From contig JARGSG010000097.1 of the NCBI GenBank assembly GCA_030374805.1, positions 119,446 through 183,445 on the forward strand: DNA of 64,000 nt, read 5' to 3'. The position numbers and the translations under genes are program-made. The stretch is from Gracilaria gracilis. Lineage: Eukaryota; Rhodophyta; Florideophyceae; Gracilariales; Gracilariaceae. The notes below the pieces were generated by a model that was not told the DNA's origin, did not search any database, and worked only from the letters and a program-made list of their open reading frames with translations. Of the stretch, positions 33,067 to 44,142 are shown piece by piece; position 1 is the stretch's first letter, and every line of letters starts with the position of its first letter.

Positions 33067-34271
33067 GTGGTAGCTGACTATGGCGAACTTCTCGCCTCTA
33101 GCAAGGTTGCTACTGAGACACCCCTACCGGGAACATTTGTACCTATTGCCTCAGAGGAATTGATCCGAGAAAAGTTCGAGAATCCTTTTAGCGTAAGGAT
33201 ACGTGCCCGCCATAACGGTGGTGAAACCATTTCCTTCGAGGTGAACGACAAAGGCTACCTCGTAAGGTTGGTTGAAGCTACCCCAAAAGTCGTGGTACTG
33301 CACTCCCTGCAAACGCGGGTTCTTCACATCTAGCATTTCGCCAAACTTGGTCGCCACTCAGGTGGAAGGAAGCTCTATCTTACCCTGAGAAGGGACTTTT
33401 ACTGCCCCGCCATGGCAGTAGATTGCTACGCTACTGTACGTTCCTGTACAGAGTGTGCAAAGAACCGAGTCAAACTTCGGAAGAACAGCAAGCAGCTGAA
33501 GTTATTCCCTGCTAGGGCACCGCTCGAGTTTGTCGCGATCGACATCCTCGGACCACTCCTCACTATTACGAGGGGAAACAAGTTTATACTATTGATCAAC
33601 GATCGCATTTCAAAGCTTGTTCGGACTGTGCCTCTCAGGAGGATAACCGCTTTCAAGGTGGCGAAAGCGTTGATGACGTATTGGACTTTCGTCTACGGAA
33701 CTCCAGTGGAGCTGTTATCCGATAACGTAAAGCAATTCGCGTCATATTTTTTCCAGAATGTCTGTCTCATCCTTGATGTGAAGAACTTGTTCATTAATAC
33801 CTATCATCCCCAATGTAATGGGCAGGTCGAACGGTTCAACCGGATTATGTTAGCTGCGCTATGTTCCTACGTGGCTGATCACCCCAAAACTTGGGACTTA
33901 TACACCAATGCGCTCACGTTTGCATACAATACACAAGTTCACCGGACCACCGGAGTATCACCATTCGAATTGGTACTGTTGCGAACGCCCTCACCAGTGG
34001 CGTTGGAATCCCAATCTACGCTGGACACCTTCCCATCTGTGAGTAACTACCGCAAGAACTGGAAACAATGGCTCTCAAAGCTATTAACATCTGTGTGGAA
34101 GTCGATGAAACGTGGGAAAGCCACGTAAAAACGAGATTTTGACGACGGACTACTTCGGGCAAAGCCAGCGCTAGACGCGGCCGGTAACTACGTCGTTTAC
34201 CGGCAAGATTACTACAAACCTGATAGGGCAAGGCGCCACAAGCTCTCGCCAGTGGCGGACGGAGCCTTCTA
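33067..34271 (+). pseudogene. Integrase of chromovirus, mostly open
   Basis: The HHCC zinc region spans a TAG at 33,331 (HFAKLGRHSGG, then CTECAKN). The catalytic core has FVAIDILG for the first Asp, ELLSDNVKQF for the second, and HPQCNGQVERFNR for the Glu, so the DDE triad appears complete. The core is open from 33,412 to 34,128. After a stop, a GPY/F-like segment (HKLSPVADGAF) runs to about 34,270. This is the best preserved enzyme of the element. Confidence 0.75.
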
Positions 34272-36385
34272 GGTGGTTTCTGGTAAGACCGAAACTGTCA
34301 TGGTGGGAATGGGCGACGCGCACGGACGCTTTTCGCGCGATCGCGTTGTCCTGGCACCACTGCCTTCATCTGAGGTAGCCTTGCAGGATAGAATTTTCCC
34401 GATGACGGGTTTAGCAGTTACAGATACTTCTGTGGCACAAAGTCCTGTCGTAATGCCACACCCCACCCGGGGCCTCTCAGATATACCGCATTTCTTGGAA
34501 CCTCCGGCCCTGCGGGATCCCAAGGTCTTTGAGATTTTACTACCACTTATTTCCCGAAGGCACGGGTTATCACCCGCCACGTGGAAGTTCACCGCACCTC
34601 CCCGTTGCTCCGTCTAAGGAGGGGGAAGAGGACAATCGCTCCGTTGGAGAGTCTTCGCTGTCGCAACGAAATACGTACCGTAACACGCGGGTTAGTAATG
34701 TTGACTCATCGCCCGTCGCGCGGGACAATAGGCAATCTGTTGCGCAAAACCCTGTTCCGCGTGTTATAGATCAACCTTCAGTCGCGGAGGCCCATGCTAA
34801 AGCGGTTAGCAAATCACCGGAGTCCAGCCGCTTCGGGAAAGAGTCTTCACCGTCGCAACGGGATAAGCACCGTGGTACACGGGATGGTACAGCAGCGTCG
34901 CCATGGCTCGCGAGGAACGACAGGCAGACTGCTTCACCGAACCCCACAGGGGGTACTCGCAGACCAGCCTCGGTTGAGGAATCACCCGCCAAAACGACTG
35001 CCCAGGTCTCACGCCCCCCGCAACACGCAGAGCGCATCGCAGAAGACAGGCCAGCAACACTGGGCGACACCGATCACACCCCTTCGGGAAACGTTCGTAA
35101 ATACCTGTCAGTAGCGCCCTCCAGCCAGGAGGAAGCTACGGCAAAGGAACCCTGCAGTGGGATTGGAACACCCCGTAACAAAGAAACTACCCCCGTCAAG
35201 GGCAATGTGAGTACGCGCATCACGCGAACTTCACACCTTGGTACATGGGAAGTGCCTACACAGTCGGCGCCGCAAGCGCGGAACGACCACCGTCCTGTTA
35301 TATCAAGTCCCACACAGGGTGTGCCCACATCTCCCCTCGTTGAGGAATCCCCCGCTGAAGTGGTTACTCGTGTGTTATCATTGCCGCAGAATGCAGAGCA
35401 CAGCGCCAAAGATGAGCCAGCGACGCTGGACGCGGAAGTCAACACGCCTCTGGGGAACGTTCAGACGAATCCGTCAGTGGCGCCCTCCACCTGGGAGGAC
35501 GCCGCGGGGAGAAGCCTAGCCGTTGTTAATGGAACACGTCATTCTGAAGGAAGCCTACCCATGCAGGGCAAGGCGCGCCTGCGCAGTCGCACTCCGAGCG
35601 TCTCGGTTGACCGTGAGGTCGTTGCCACTGGCGATGATAAACCGGTCGCCCCGGGAAAGGAACCGGTCAAAAGTGGCACTCGAATCTTGGAGCATTCTAA
35701 ATTTCCCCAAGTAAAGGGCAGAGCGCCAGATGTACACCCCCGACACGCGGATAAGCTCACTGACGCTAGTTCACCGGAAATAGCCGTTGGACACGGTGTG
35801 GCGCGTCAGCAAAGCACGGCGCAACCGTTGGTACGTACCCTCGCAAGAGAGGCGGATCGAACCAGGTCAACCCATGACCAACCATTGTTGGAGTGACTTG
35901 CCCGTTCCTGGGAGGACGCGCCACACGCGCCCCTTACCGCAGAACGCGGAACGAAGCCATCAAGGCGGACAGAATCATCGCCACAGCCAAGGGGGAAAAA
36001 CTCCCGCCGACTCGCGGTAAGTGCCGATTACCACGCAAGTGAGAACTCGGAACACCGCCTGGTTAGCGCCGACACAACTGCTGTGCATCCCGACACCCTC
36101 CTAAGGGACATATTACCCGATGTAGGGGCAGCTTCACGCGAAGGGGCGACAACTAGGCATGGCCAGAATGTGTACGTAAAAGAGTACGTGGTCGACCGAG
36201 TAATCGGGCATCCCTATGACAGGAACGGCGATCTGCTCTATCCCGTCCGTTGGTACGGTTATGGCCCCGAAGGGGATAGAGATGAACCAATCGCACATCT
36301 TCCCCGTTCCCGGGTAGTACAGTATCATCACCGCGCTCGCACGGCACTGCCAGGAACCTTGGATAGCGCCCAAGTGGGATACTGA
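34272..36385 (+). pseudogene. Long disordered linker with internal repeats ending in a chromodomain
   Basis: From 34,529 one frame runs to 36,385 with a single TGA (35,894-35,896). The first ~500 residues are low-complexity and polar, with an internal repeat of about 125 residues: the phrases VEESPA, A(E/K)DEPATL and SVAPS recur around 34,975-35,120 and 35,340-35,500, with a weaker unit earlier. The last ~70 residues resemble a chromodomain: VKEYVVDRVIGH, LLYPVRWYGYGPEGD, EPIAHLPRS. Chromodomains on the integrase C-terminus guide insertion into chromatin with particular histone marks. The linker is unusually long for this position. Confidence 0.6.
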
Positions 36386-36890
36386 GGACACGTCATGGAC
36401 AGAAAGAAGAAGAAAAGTGTTTTCATGCCGTATGATACGGGAGTGGTTTTCTCCTGGTGTGGGACCATGTGGCTACACGCGCTACGCGGTCGGAGTCCGA
36501 CTTGGTCGTCTTCGATCGCTAGCGATTGTTTTTCGACTATACCATCCTGATGGGTTTTCATCCAGCTCGCTGGTTCGCTCTTATGCTTATGAGCCCGTGA
36601 GAGCAGGATTTCTCTTCAGAATAGTGCGCGTTTTTCGTGCGCATCTCGTTGATTTACCGGTTGAAGACTGTTTTTCGCCTACGCGGCTGTCGCGGAAATG
36701 GTCATTTGTTCATGCTAAGCCATTTTGTTTACCGCTTACTGCGGAGTAATCTGGTCGTTACACCCTCTTGCGGCCTCTATCTCATCCGCATAGTGCGTTG
36801 GTAATCATTTCCAGTCGTGTACTTCTCCCGGATCCGGGCATCTCACCTCTACAGTATTTCGAGGACCCGTTTTCGCAGAAACCGATAACT
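36386..36890. other. No gene seen; 3' flank of chromovirus
   Basis: About 500 bp follow the chromodomain stop. No copy of the 824-bp LTR, no TGTAGTGCAAC start and no coding resemblance were found. It ends where element copy 3 begins (CCGTCGGTGTTCTC). Confidence 0.5.
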
Positions 36891-37158
36891 CCGTCGGTGT
36901 TCTCGGAATGTTAGTTTAGTATGCTAGATCGCTAGTTGTGAAAATAAAAGTCCGAAAAAACTAGCATTTTTGCAGTTTGCGCTAGTTGGCAAGGCAAAAA
37001 ATTTTTTTGGAAATAACGTTTCCGTTCAGTGCAGTTCAAACTTCACCTACTAGAGTTGAAGGCTAGTTTGCAGTACCCCTGCCACCGTTCGTAACTTTAC
37101 ATTCACCACACTCGTCAAAAACATTATAGAAAATTACGAACCCACCACCAGCGCTCCC
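36891..37158. repeat. Element terminus with subterminal CTAG repeats, copy 3
   Basis: Begins (GT)CGGTGTTCTCGGAATG and keeps the GCTAGTT/AACTAGC motifs near 36,910-37,070. It is nearly identical to 40,981-41,249 and more diverged from 10,612-10,881. Confidence 0.65.
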
Positions 37159-38295
37159 TTATTCCAACCCTCCATTCGGATCCTGAGTCTCAGTTTCCCT
37201 AAATGTCAAGTTGAAGAACTCCAACGGAAAACTCTCTCCATTCTCGTACACCATCCTAGCCCCAAACCGGCTTCCAACCCCTCCCAGCCTCTTCTCCTCC
37301 TGCTCCTCCAGTATGCGCTCCGCCGTTTGCCCAGTCGCTGCCGCACTACCAAACCCAAAGAGTGTTATTTCACCCTGCAGCTGCCGTGGCACACAAACAA
37401 CCCCATCCTCGTCCACCATCACCCCACCCTTCTGCCTCTTCTTCAGCCGACTTTCCCCAACCTCCCCTCCATTCCCTTCTTCGCTCCTCCCCCTCACACA
37501 CCGACGTCCACCACGAGAGCCAAACGTCACTGGTGACCCTTTCTCTCTTCCCACCTCCCTCCCAACGCCTATTTTCGTCACCAGCTCCTTCACCTCCAAC
37601 AACAATTGGCACCCCTTCTCCACCTGTCCCACTTGCGCCTCCAACACCTCCACACGTCTTATGAGCCCCATATTATCCCTTTTCAGCGTCACTGGCTCCC
37701 TCCCAACGCTCTCTATCATCCCAATCACATGCCTTCCAGTCCCCATTCCAGCCAACTTCATTCTTTTTCGAATTGTCGAAATCAAATCCATTGGCACCCC
37801 AATCTCCGACACACTCAGCACCATCCCTCCCATCTCACCAACCATCTCAGAAAGCCAGTCGCCCAAATGCTCCTTGAGATCCCCTCCAAGCCTCCTCAAC
37901 CGCTCTTCCATCTCCGCCGTAAACCTCCTCTCCGGTCTTCCATCCACTCTACCCCCATCACCCCCACCTCCCTCTCCATTCCCACTTCCCTCCTCCTTCC
38001 CCATGCAAACCTTGTCCTCACCCTCCTCCTTGCTCGCCGGTGGCGTCTCTGGTAACTCCGTCCGGCGAAGCAGAGCCACTAGCTCCTCGTCCTCGACGTA
38101 CCCATTCGATATCCCAGAAATAAACGGCGGTTCACGATAAGGAAGATAGATAAGAACAAGCGAGATGAACCCACCAGTTGCAGCACTCCCCCCCACTCCG
38201 CACACCCGTGGCACTGTCAGCCACACACCCACTTGCGCTACACAACCCTTTGTACCCCATTCACATCCAATCCTATTTCCCACCATTGCAAACAA
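37159..38295 (-). CDS. Gene A, unknown coiled-coil protein, copy 3, open reading frame
   Basis: This is the only intact version of gene A: 378 codons ending DPNGGLE. The start at 38,295 is simply the first ATG; the region before SNGYVEDEE differs between copies. Features are a hydrophobic stretch near residues 40-52 (GGFISLVLIYLPY), a Glu/Gly-rich acidic part, PERRFTAEMEERLRRLGG, VPMDLISTIRKRMKLAGMG, and a coiled-coil-like segment NMGLIRRVEVLEAQVGQVEK. A conserved C-terminal block has FPLEFFNLTFRETE. No family is recognised. It points outward to the element end. Openness in a decaying element could be chance or young age. Confidence 0.5.
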   Translation of the reverse strand: MFAMVGNRIGCEWGTKGCVAQVGVWLTVPRVCGVGGSAATGGFISLVLIYLPYREPPFISGISNGYVEDEELVALLRRTELPETPPASKEEGEDKVCMGKEEGSGNGEGGGGDGGRVDGRPERRFTAEMEERLRRLGGDLKEHLGDWLSEMVGEMGGMVLSVSEIGVPMDLISTIRKRMKLAGMGTGRHVIGMIESVGREPVTLKRDNMGLIRRVEVLEAQVGQVEKGCQLLLEVKELVTKIGVGREVGREKGSPVTFGSRGGRRCVRGRSEEGNGGEVGESRLKKRQKGGVMVDEDGVVCVPRQLQGEITLFGFGSAAATGQTAERILEEQEEKRLGGVGSRFGARMVYENGESFPLEFFNLTFRETETQDPNGGLE

Positions 38296-38636
38296 TTTCC
38301 ATTTTTGCCCTAGAAATCTCTACATTCTCCCAACCTCTGTTCATACCATATCCCAATGAAACCCCTGATGCATCACCTTTCCGGTACCAACGGTAACATA
38401 AACTCTTGCTTTTTATGCTTTATTTTACTGCATACCTTCTCATAAACACACTCTTCGACCCTACCTCCTGTACAGCCCTGCTGCCCCTTTCTTTCCATAA
38501 CCGAATCATACAAATCCCCTTATCCCCTACGTAAAGCTTTCCCCACTCCTTAGAATTTAGACCACTTTCCTTTCACAGCTACCAGCACCGGACAGCTTCC
38601 AACAGCCCATACTTTCAATCATCCAAACTCATCGCA
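38296..38636. other. Divergent intergenic region, copy 3
   Basis: A/T-rich spacer between gene A and the reductase, matching 42,460-42,769. No promoter element was identified with confidence. Confidence 0.35.
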
Positions 38637-39484
38637 ACGAGCTCCCATTCATCTTCCCTCCGTTCTACAATCATCGCAGCTATTATCGTAGGTTGAGGCC
38701 GTATTGGCACCATGCTTTACAACAATGATTCCCTCGAGACACCTATCTCCCCATCGAAGACTTCATTTCCGCAGATTGCCTTCCCCAAGGTCCAATCTTC
38801 TTCTGTGGAAGGAACGAACTTCTCTAAAAAGTAATTCTATCTTGTCCAGCACCACGAGCAGAATAGTTGGCCTTCATTCTGAATGGTCACACTCTTTCCA
38901 TCCTTTCCCAACACGGAATTAAGCACTGCACAAGAGCCGCTGTTCACATCGCCGTTCCCACTGTCGGCGCCTCCCCACAAGATAGTGCCACGCTTCTCTC
39001 TCCTAATGGTCTAACCACAGCCATCGGAAAGTGGGCTCTGGCAATAGCTGAACGCCTCTGGACCACAGGTCTTACTTGCAGTATCGTCGACGAAATCTCT
39101 TTTTCCAAGACTTACTACCAAAAGCTCGCTTACTACCAAAAGCTCGCTTGGATCTCTTCCTTCAATCTCGTCGGTTCTTCATTTGGATTCGCTACCATGT
39201 ATGAAGTGGCTACCAAATACAAAACTATTGTCTCAACTATAATGAAGGAGCTTCTAGGGATAGTCACCTTCAACACAGGTCTCTCCTTCAATATCTCTTC
39301 TACAGTGGAATCACTTCTGAAATACGGCAGCACCCTTACTACCTTCCTAGCTTCTTTCTCGGAGTATGAATCTAGAAATGCTTACTTCTATCTCACCTCC
39401 GCAGATGAAAAACTAGCCGGAAGGCAGGACCCTGCCCTTTTCCACACCAACTATATCAACGTTCTTAGACATCACAGTATCTAG
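38637..39484 (+). pseudogene. Ketopantoate-reductase-like oxidoreductase, copy 3
   Basis: The expected start codon has become ACG (around 38,636), and the nucleotide-binding loop contains a TGA (IVG*GRIG, near 38,693), with further breaks before 38,867. From 38,867 the frame is open to the natural end (HTNYINVLRHHSI). It includes SPNGLTTAIGKWALAIAERL and a block duplicated in frame: YYQKLA occurs twice in tandem (21-bp duplication, about 39,114-39,155). It is otherwise the same family and context as 12,353-13,184. Confidence 0.55.
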
Positions 39485-39647
39485 TAATTAGAACAAATTG
39501 TAAACCTCGTACTCGTTGAAACTACACACACAACCCGTTTTTGTTCTCCAATTCTTTTTATGTTGCGGCTTAAACAAATCACCTGTTCACTTTTTATGTC
39601 AAGTCTCTATCACAAACAAACACAACAGTATAAGTGCTACATTATAC

Positions 39648-40980
39648 CTACTCATCGTCGTCATCCATTATCATCTGTCCTTCTTCGTCATCCCCATCTG
39701 TATTCTCAGCAAGGCCACCTGACATCTCTTCATCTTCCTCTTCGTAGTCGTCCTCTCCATCTTCTTTATCTTCCATTTCACTCTCTTCCTCTAAACCTTC
39801 ATCATCGTCCAGCTGGTCGTTTGGGTCTTCTCCTAGCCCAAAGTCCTCATGTACGAACTTTGGCCGAAACGCTGGCTCCCTGTGCACCACGTGAGAGAGC
39901 TTGTATCCTTCAGGTAAAAAATAAATGTGATATCTCAGGCAATTCTCTTTCACCAACGCATCCATGTACCCATCTCCCGCATGAAACACATCCCCTCTCC
40001 CAATAAACACAGAGTAAGGCGGAACCCTGAACTTCTTCACAACCATTGTACGTGATTACCTCCTCAAACCCTTGTCATCCGTCACATACATATTGTGAGA
40101 CCTCTCACAAACCCATATCATAAATGAACTCCCCCAAGAGGCCATCACGAAGAACCCCGGAATATTTTCCTTATCCTTCTCCACATTCGTCAACTCTCGA
40201 AAATCAGTGTGCAACACCTGCCTTGGGCATCCCTCCCCCGTACACAACGCACGCTCTCCGGTCTGCGGCGCATACATCCTTTTCTTCGCCTTGCTGTTGT
40301 TACAAAGGCGAAGAGCCGATGCAATTTGCCCAAACCTCGCATCCAACAACGCCCGCTTTCTCACCATTATCACATTCTTCTCATCAGATTCCATGCAATC
40401 AACAATCCCCTTCTTCGTCGTAATATATCGTCCAATTCCCTGCATCCTGTCCCCAGCATCCTTTCCTTCCCCTACGTTGATGATGGGATTCCATTTCGTT
40501 CGGTTCTCTTCAGACTTCAAATCTGGCGGCTCCTTGAAGTCCTTATCAAAAAACTCTAGCAACCCTTCTGTCACATCTCCATCTACCACCACGTCTCTCT
40601 TCTTCGCCTCCTCTGACATACCTTCATCAGTTCCGAAGTGTTCCAAACACAGAAACCCCTTTCCATCAATTCCATTCTCTTCGTCGCAAAGTACTCTCGA
40701 GCGAGGTCATCCCTCTCCATCGCCGCCATCCAAAGAGCTTCTTCCTCCCCTCTCGGCTTTCCCTTCAACGGAAGCTTCACCCCAAGAACTGGTTCTTTCA
40801 TGCTACCCAGCTTCTTGTGCACCTTCCAGGCAGCATGCCAGTACACCGCGTGATAGACCGCTCTCAAATCTGCCACCCCGAAACATCCCGCCCTGTGCTA
40901 CTTTCGCAAATGAATCACCTCCATCCACGGGGGCTGATGTTTCACTGCATTCTTCCCTCCCGGCCACTCACTCGGTAGTG
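39648..40980 (-). pseudogene. 2OG-Fe(II) dioxygenase-like protein, copy 3, N-terminally cut
   Basis: Homologous to 13,388-14,827. It keeps the iron motif (LHTDFRELTN), a Ser-His strand (CERSHNMYV), the distal His (GRGDVFHAGDGY) and the Arg (RYHIYFLP). All three iron ligands are therefore present, unlike copy 2, where the distal His is Tyr. It is broken by a TAA near 40,056 (RR*SRT), a frame change near 40,646 and a TAG near 40,900. The N-terminus is removed by the start of copy 4. The acidic tail is kept. Confidence 0.5.
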
Positions 40981-41249
40981 CCGTCGGTGTTCTCAGAATG
41001 TTAGTTTAGTATGCTAGATCGCTAGTTGTGAAAATAAAAGTCCGAAAAAACTAGCATTTTTGCAGTTTGCGCTAGTTGGCAAGGCAAAAATTTTTTTTTG
41101 GAAATAACGTTTCCGTTCAGTGCAGTTCAAACATCACCTACTGGAGTTGAAGGCTAGTTTGCAGTACCCTTTCCACCGTTCGTAACTTTACATTCACCAC
41201 ACTCGTCAAAAACACTGTAGAAAATTACGAACCCACCACCAGCGCTCCC
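40981..41249. repeat. Element terminus with subterminal CTAG repeats, copy 4
   Basis: Begins (GT)CGGTGTTCTCAGAATG directly after GGTAGTGCC of the copy 3 dioxygenase gene. The GCTAGTT-type motifs are kept, and near-identity to the copy 3 terminus shows recent common origin. Confidence 0.65.
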
Positions 41250-42459
41250 TTATTCCAACCCTCCATTCGGATCCTGAGTCTCAGTTTCCCTAAATGTCAA
41301 GTTGAAGAACTCCAACGGAAAACTCTCTCCATTCTCGTACACCATCCTAGCCCCAAACCGGCTTCCAACCCCTCCCAGCCTCTTCTCCTCCTGCTCCTCC
41401 AGTATGCGCTCCGCCGTTTGCACAGTCGCTGCCGCACTACCAAACCCAAAGAGTGGCACTTCACCCTGCAGCTGCCGTGGCACACAAACAACCCCATCCT
41501 CGTCCACCATCACCCCACCCTTCTGCCTCTTCTTCAGCCGACTTTCCCCAACCTCCCCTCCATTCCCTTCTTCGCTCCTCCCCCTCACACACCGACGTCC
41601 ACCACGAGAGCCAAACGTCACTGGTGACCCTTTCTCTCTTCCCACCTCCCTCCCAACGCCTATTTTCGTCACCAGCTCCCTTCACCTCAAACAACAATTG
41701 GCACCCCTTCTCCACCTGTCCCACTTGCGCCTCCAACACCTCCACACGTCTTATGAGCCCCATATTATCCCTTTTCAGCGTTACCGGCTCCCTCCCAACG
41801 CTCTCTATCATCCCAATCACATGCCTTCCAGTCCCCATTCCAGCCAACTTCATTCTTTTTCGAATTGTCGAAATCAAATCCATTGGCACCCCAATCTCCG
41901 ACACACTCAGCACCACCCCTCCCATCTCACCAACCATCTCAGAAAGCCAGTCGCCCAAATGCTCCTTGAGATCCCCTCCAAGCCTCCTCAACCGCTCCTC
42001 CATCTCCGCCGTAAACCTCCTCTCCGGTCCCCCATCCACTCCACCCCCATCACCCCCACCTCCCTCTCCATCCCCACTTCCCTCCTTCTCCCCCATGCGA
42101 ACCTTGTCCTCACCCTCCTCCTTGCTCGCCGGTGGCGTCTCTGGTACCTCCGTCCGGCGAAGCAGAGCCACTAGCTCCTCGTCCTCTACGTACCCATTCG
42201 ACATCCCAGAAATAAACGGCGGTTCACGATAAGGAAGATAGATAAGAACAAGCGAGATGAACCCACCAGTTGCAGCACTCCCCCCCACTCCGCACACCCG
42301 TGGCACTGTCGGCCACACACCCACTTGCGCTGCACGACCATTTGTACCCGATTCATATCCACTCATATTTCCCGCAATTCCGCACAATTTCCTTTTTTTC
42401 CTAGAAATCCCCAAACATTTCCCCCTTTTGTCCATACCATATCCCATTGAAGCCCCCAA
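41250..42459 (-). pseudogene. Gene A, unknown coiled-coil protein, copy 4, one frameshift
   Basis: Very similar to copy 3 (37,159-38,295). A change near 41,678-41,692 (CTCCCTTCACCTCAAAC versus CTCCTTCACCTCCAAC) moves the frame after QLLFEVK, so the C-terminal third is read separately (41,250-41,672). The N-terminus is extended here (MGASMGYGMDKRGKC). Otherwise it shows the same acidic, coiled-coil and C-terminal blocks. Function unknown. Confidence 0.5.
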
Positions 42460-42769
42460 TGCACCAACTCTTAAGTACCAAAGGTACCATGAACTCTCAC
42501 TTTCTATTCTTTAATTCACTGCATTCCTTCTCATAAACACACTCTTCTGCCCTACCTCCACTACAATCCTGCTGCCCACGTCTTTACATAACTAATCATA
42601 CAAATCCCCTTGTACCCTGGAACAATTTTTTCCATGACCACAAGAACACTCTTAGCGCTACTTAAATCTCTTCTCACTCCCTTACAATTACATGTATACA
42701 ATTTTCTTTTCAAAGCTACCAACACCGGACAGCTTCGAACAGCCCATACCTTCACATAAACTCGTCGCA
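42460..42769. other. Divergent intergenic region, copy 4
   Basis: A/T-rich spacer between gene A and the reductase, matching 38,296-38,636. Nothing further was recognised. Confidence 0.35.
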
Positions 42770-43600
42770 ATGTCCTCTTATCCATTTTCCCTCCCGTCTA
42801 CAATCATGGCAGCTTTCTTCATAGGTAAAGGGCGTATTATTACCATGGTTTCCAACAATGGTTCTCTTGAAGATAAATTTCTCTCCATCGACGAATTCAT
42901 TTCTCCAGATTGCCTTCCCCAAGGTCCAATCTTCTTCTATGGAATGAACGACCTTCTCAAAAGAGTAATTCTATTTTGCCTGGCACCATGTATAGAAGAC
43001 TTTGTCTTCATACAGAATGGTCGCATTGTTCCCATATTTTACCAATACGGAATTGAGCACTGCATACGGGCCGCTCTTTACATTGCCGTTATTGCTGTCG
43101 GCGCTTCCCCACAGGATGGTATCGCGCCTCCCTCTCCCAATACTCTAACCCCAGCCACCGGAAAAGAGGCCCTTTCAATAGCTCAAAGCCTCTAGACCGC
43201 AGTTCTTACTTGCACTATCGTCGACGAACAAGCCTTTCCCCACTCTTACTACCAAAAGCTAGTTTGGATCTCTTCCTTCAATCTCGTCAGTTCTTCGTTT
43301 GGATTCGTTACCATGCATGAAGTGGCCACCGAGTACAAAAGCATTGTCTCAACTATTGTTAAGAGGCTTCTAGCGATACCCACCTTAAACAGATGACTCT
43401 CCTACAATATCCCCGCTACGGTGGAATCCATTTTAGAGTACGGCAACTCCCTTATTACCTTCCCAGCCCCCTTCTCGGAGTATGAATCCAGAAATTCCTA
43501 CTTTTATATCACCTCCGCAGATGAAAAATTAGCCAAAAGGCAGGATCCTCCCCCTTTCCACACCAACTCCGACACTGTTCTTGGAAATGACATTCTTTAG
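42770..43600 (+). pseudogene. Ketopantoate-reductase-like oxidoreductase, copy 4
   Basis: The start MSSYPFSLPS is aligned with the other copies. The loop reads IGKGRIITM, so the Gly pattern is damaged. FVFIQNGRIVPI and SYYQKLVWISSFNLV are kept. A TAG at 43,193-43,195 and a TGA near 43,396 interrupt it, but similarity continues to the natural stop at 43,598-43,600. Same neighbours as the other copies on the left side. Confidence 0.55.
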
Positions 43601-43784
43601 TAACTAGAACAAATTGTAAACCTTATATTCCGTGTATATACACAAACTCTCCTCAGCCCATGCACATTGACCCATTTTTGCTCTTCAATTCTCTTCACGT
43701 TACCGTTCAAACAAATCATGTGTTCATATTTCATGTCAAGCCTCTGTCAAGAACACACAAAACAACACAGGCCATATATTAAAA

Positions 43785-43965
43785 CTACTCATCTTCGAAA
43801 TCTATTAGCGTCTGTTCTTCTTCGTAATCTTTTTCTTTATTTTTATCATCGCCACCTGACATCTCTTTATTTTCATTTTCGTGCTCGTCCTCTCCATCAG
43901 CTATATCTTCCATTCCACTCTCTCCCTTCGTTGTACCCCTCTCTCTCATTCACTACCTTCTATTT
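43785..43965 (-). pseudogene. Dioxygenase C-terminal stub, copy 4
   Basis: This matches only the acidic tail and stop region of the 2OG dioxygenase gene (compare 39,648-39,830). The catalytic part is deleted. Diverged DNA and then the hairpin cluster follow. Confidence 0.45.
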
Positions 43966-44142
43966 CATCATGTCCGCTCAATATTAGTTTAACGTGTATC
44001 CCGTACGTATATCGTATTTTAGATCATATTCGTGCACCATCTACAGAGATACATTAAGCTCATATCATCTACAGCACACTTCCACAACAATTTTTAAGCA
44101 ATACATAAATAAAAAAAGTTTCTGGCGCACTAATTCCAGCCT

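Larger units (their letters stand above)
23401..36890. mobile_element. Ty3/Gypsy chromovirus region with inverted LTRs
   Basis: Two retroelement parts lie back to back. The left part is on the minus strand: LTR 23,426-24,242, pol remnant 24,538-26,100, tandem repeats to 27,413. The right part is on the plus strand: LTR 27,414-28,237, then gag, protease, reverse transcriptase, RNase H, integrase and chromodomain to 36,385. Domain order (integrase after RNase H) and the C-terminal chromodomain place it among chromoviruses. The right part has no 3' LTR before element copy 3 starts at 36,891. All frames are broken. Confidence 0.75.
36891..40980 (+). mobile_element. Element copy 3, left arm only
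   Basis: It holds terminus, gene A, reductase and dioxygenase in the same order as copy 2. It stops inside the dioxygenase N-terminal part, at the point where the next terminus (copy 4) starts. Its remaining right half is not found beyond copy 4. Confidence 0.65.
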
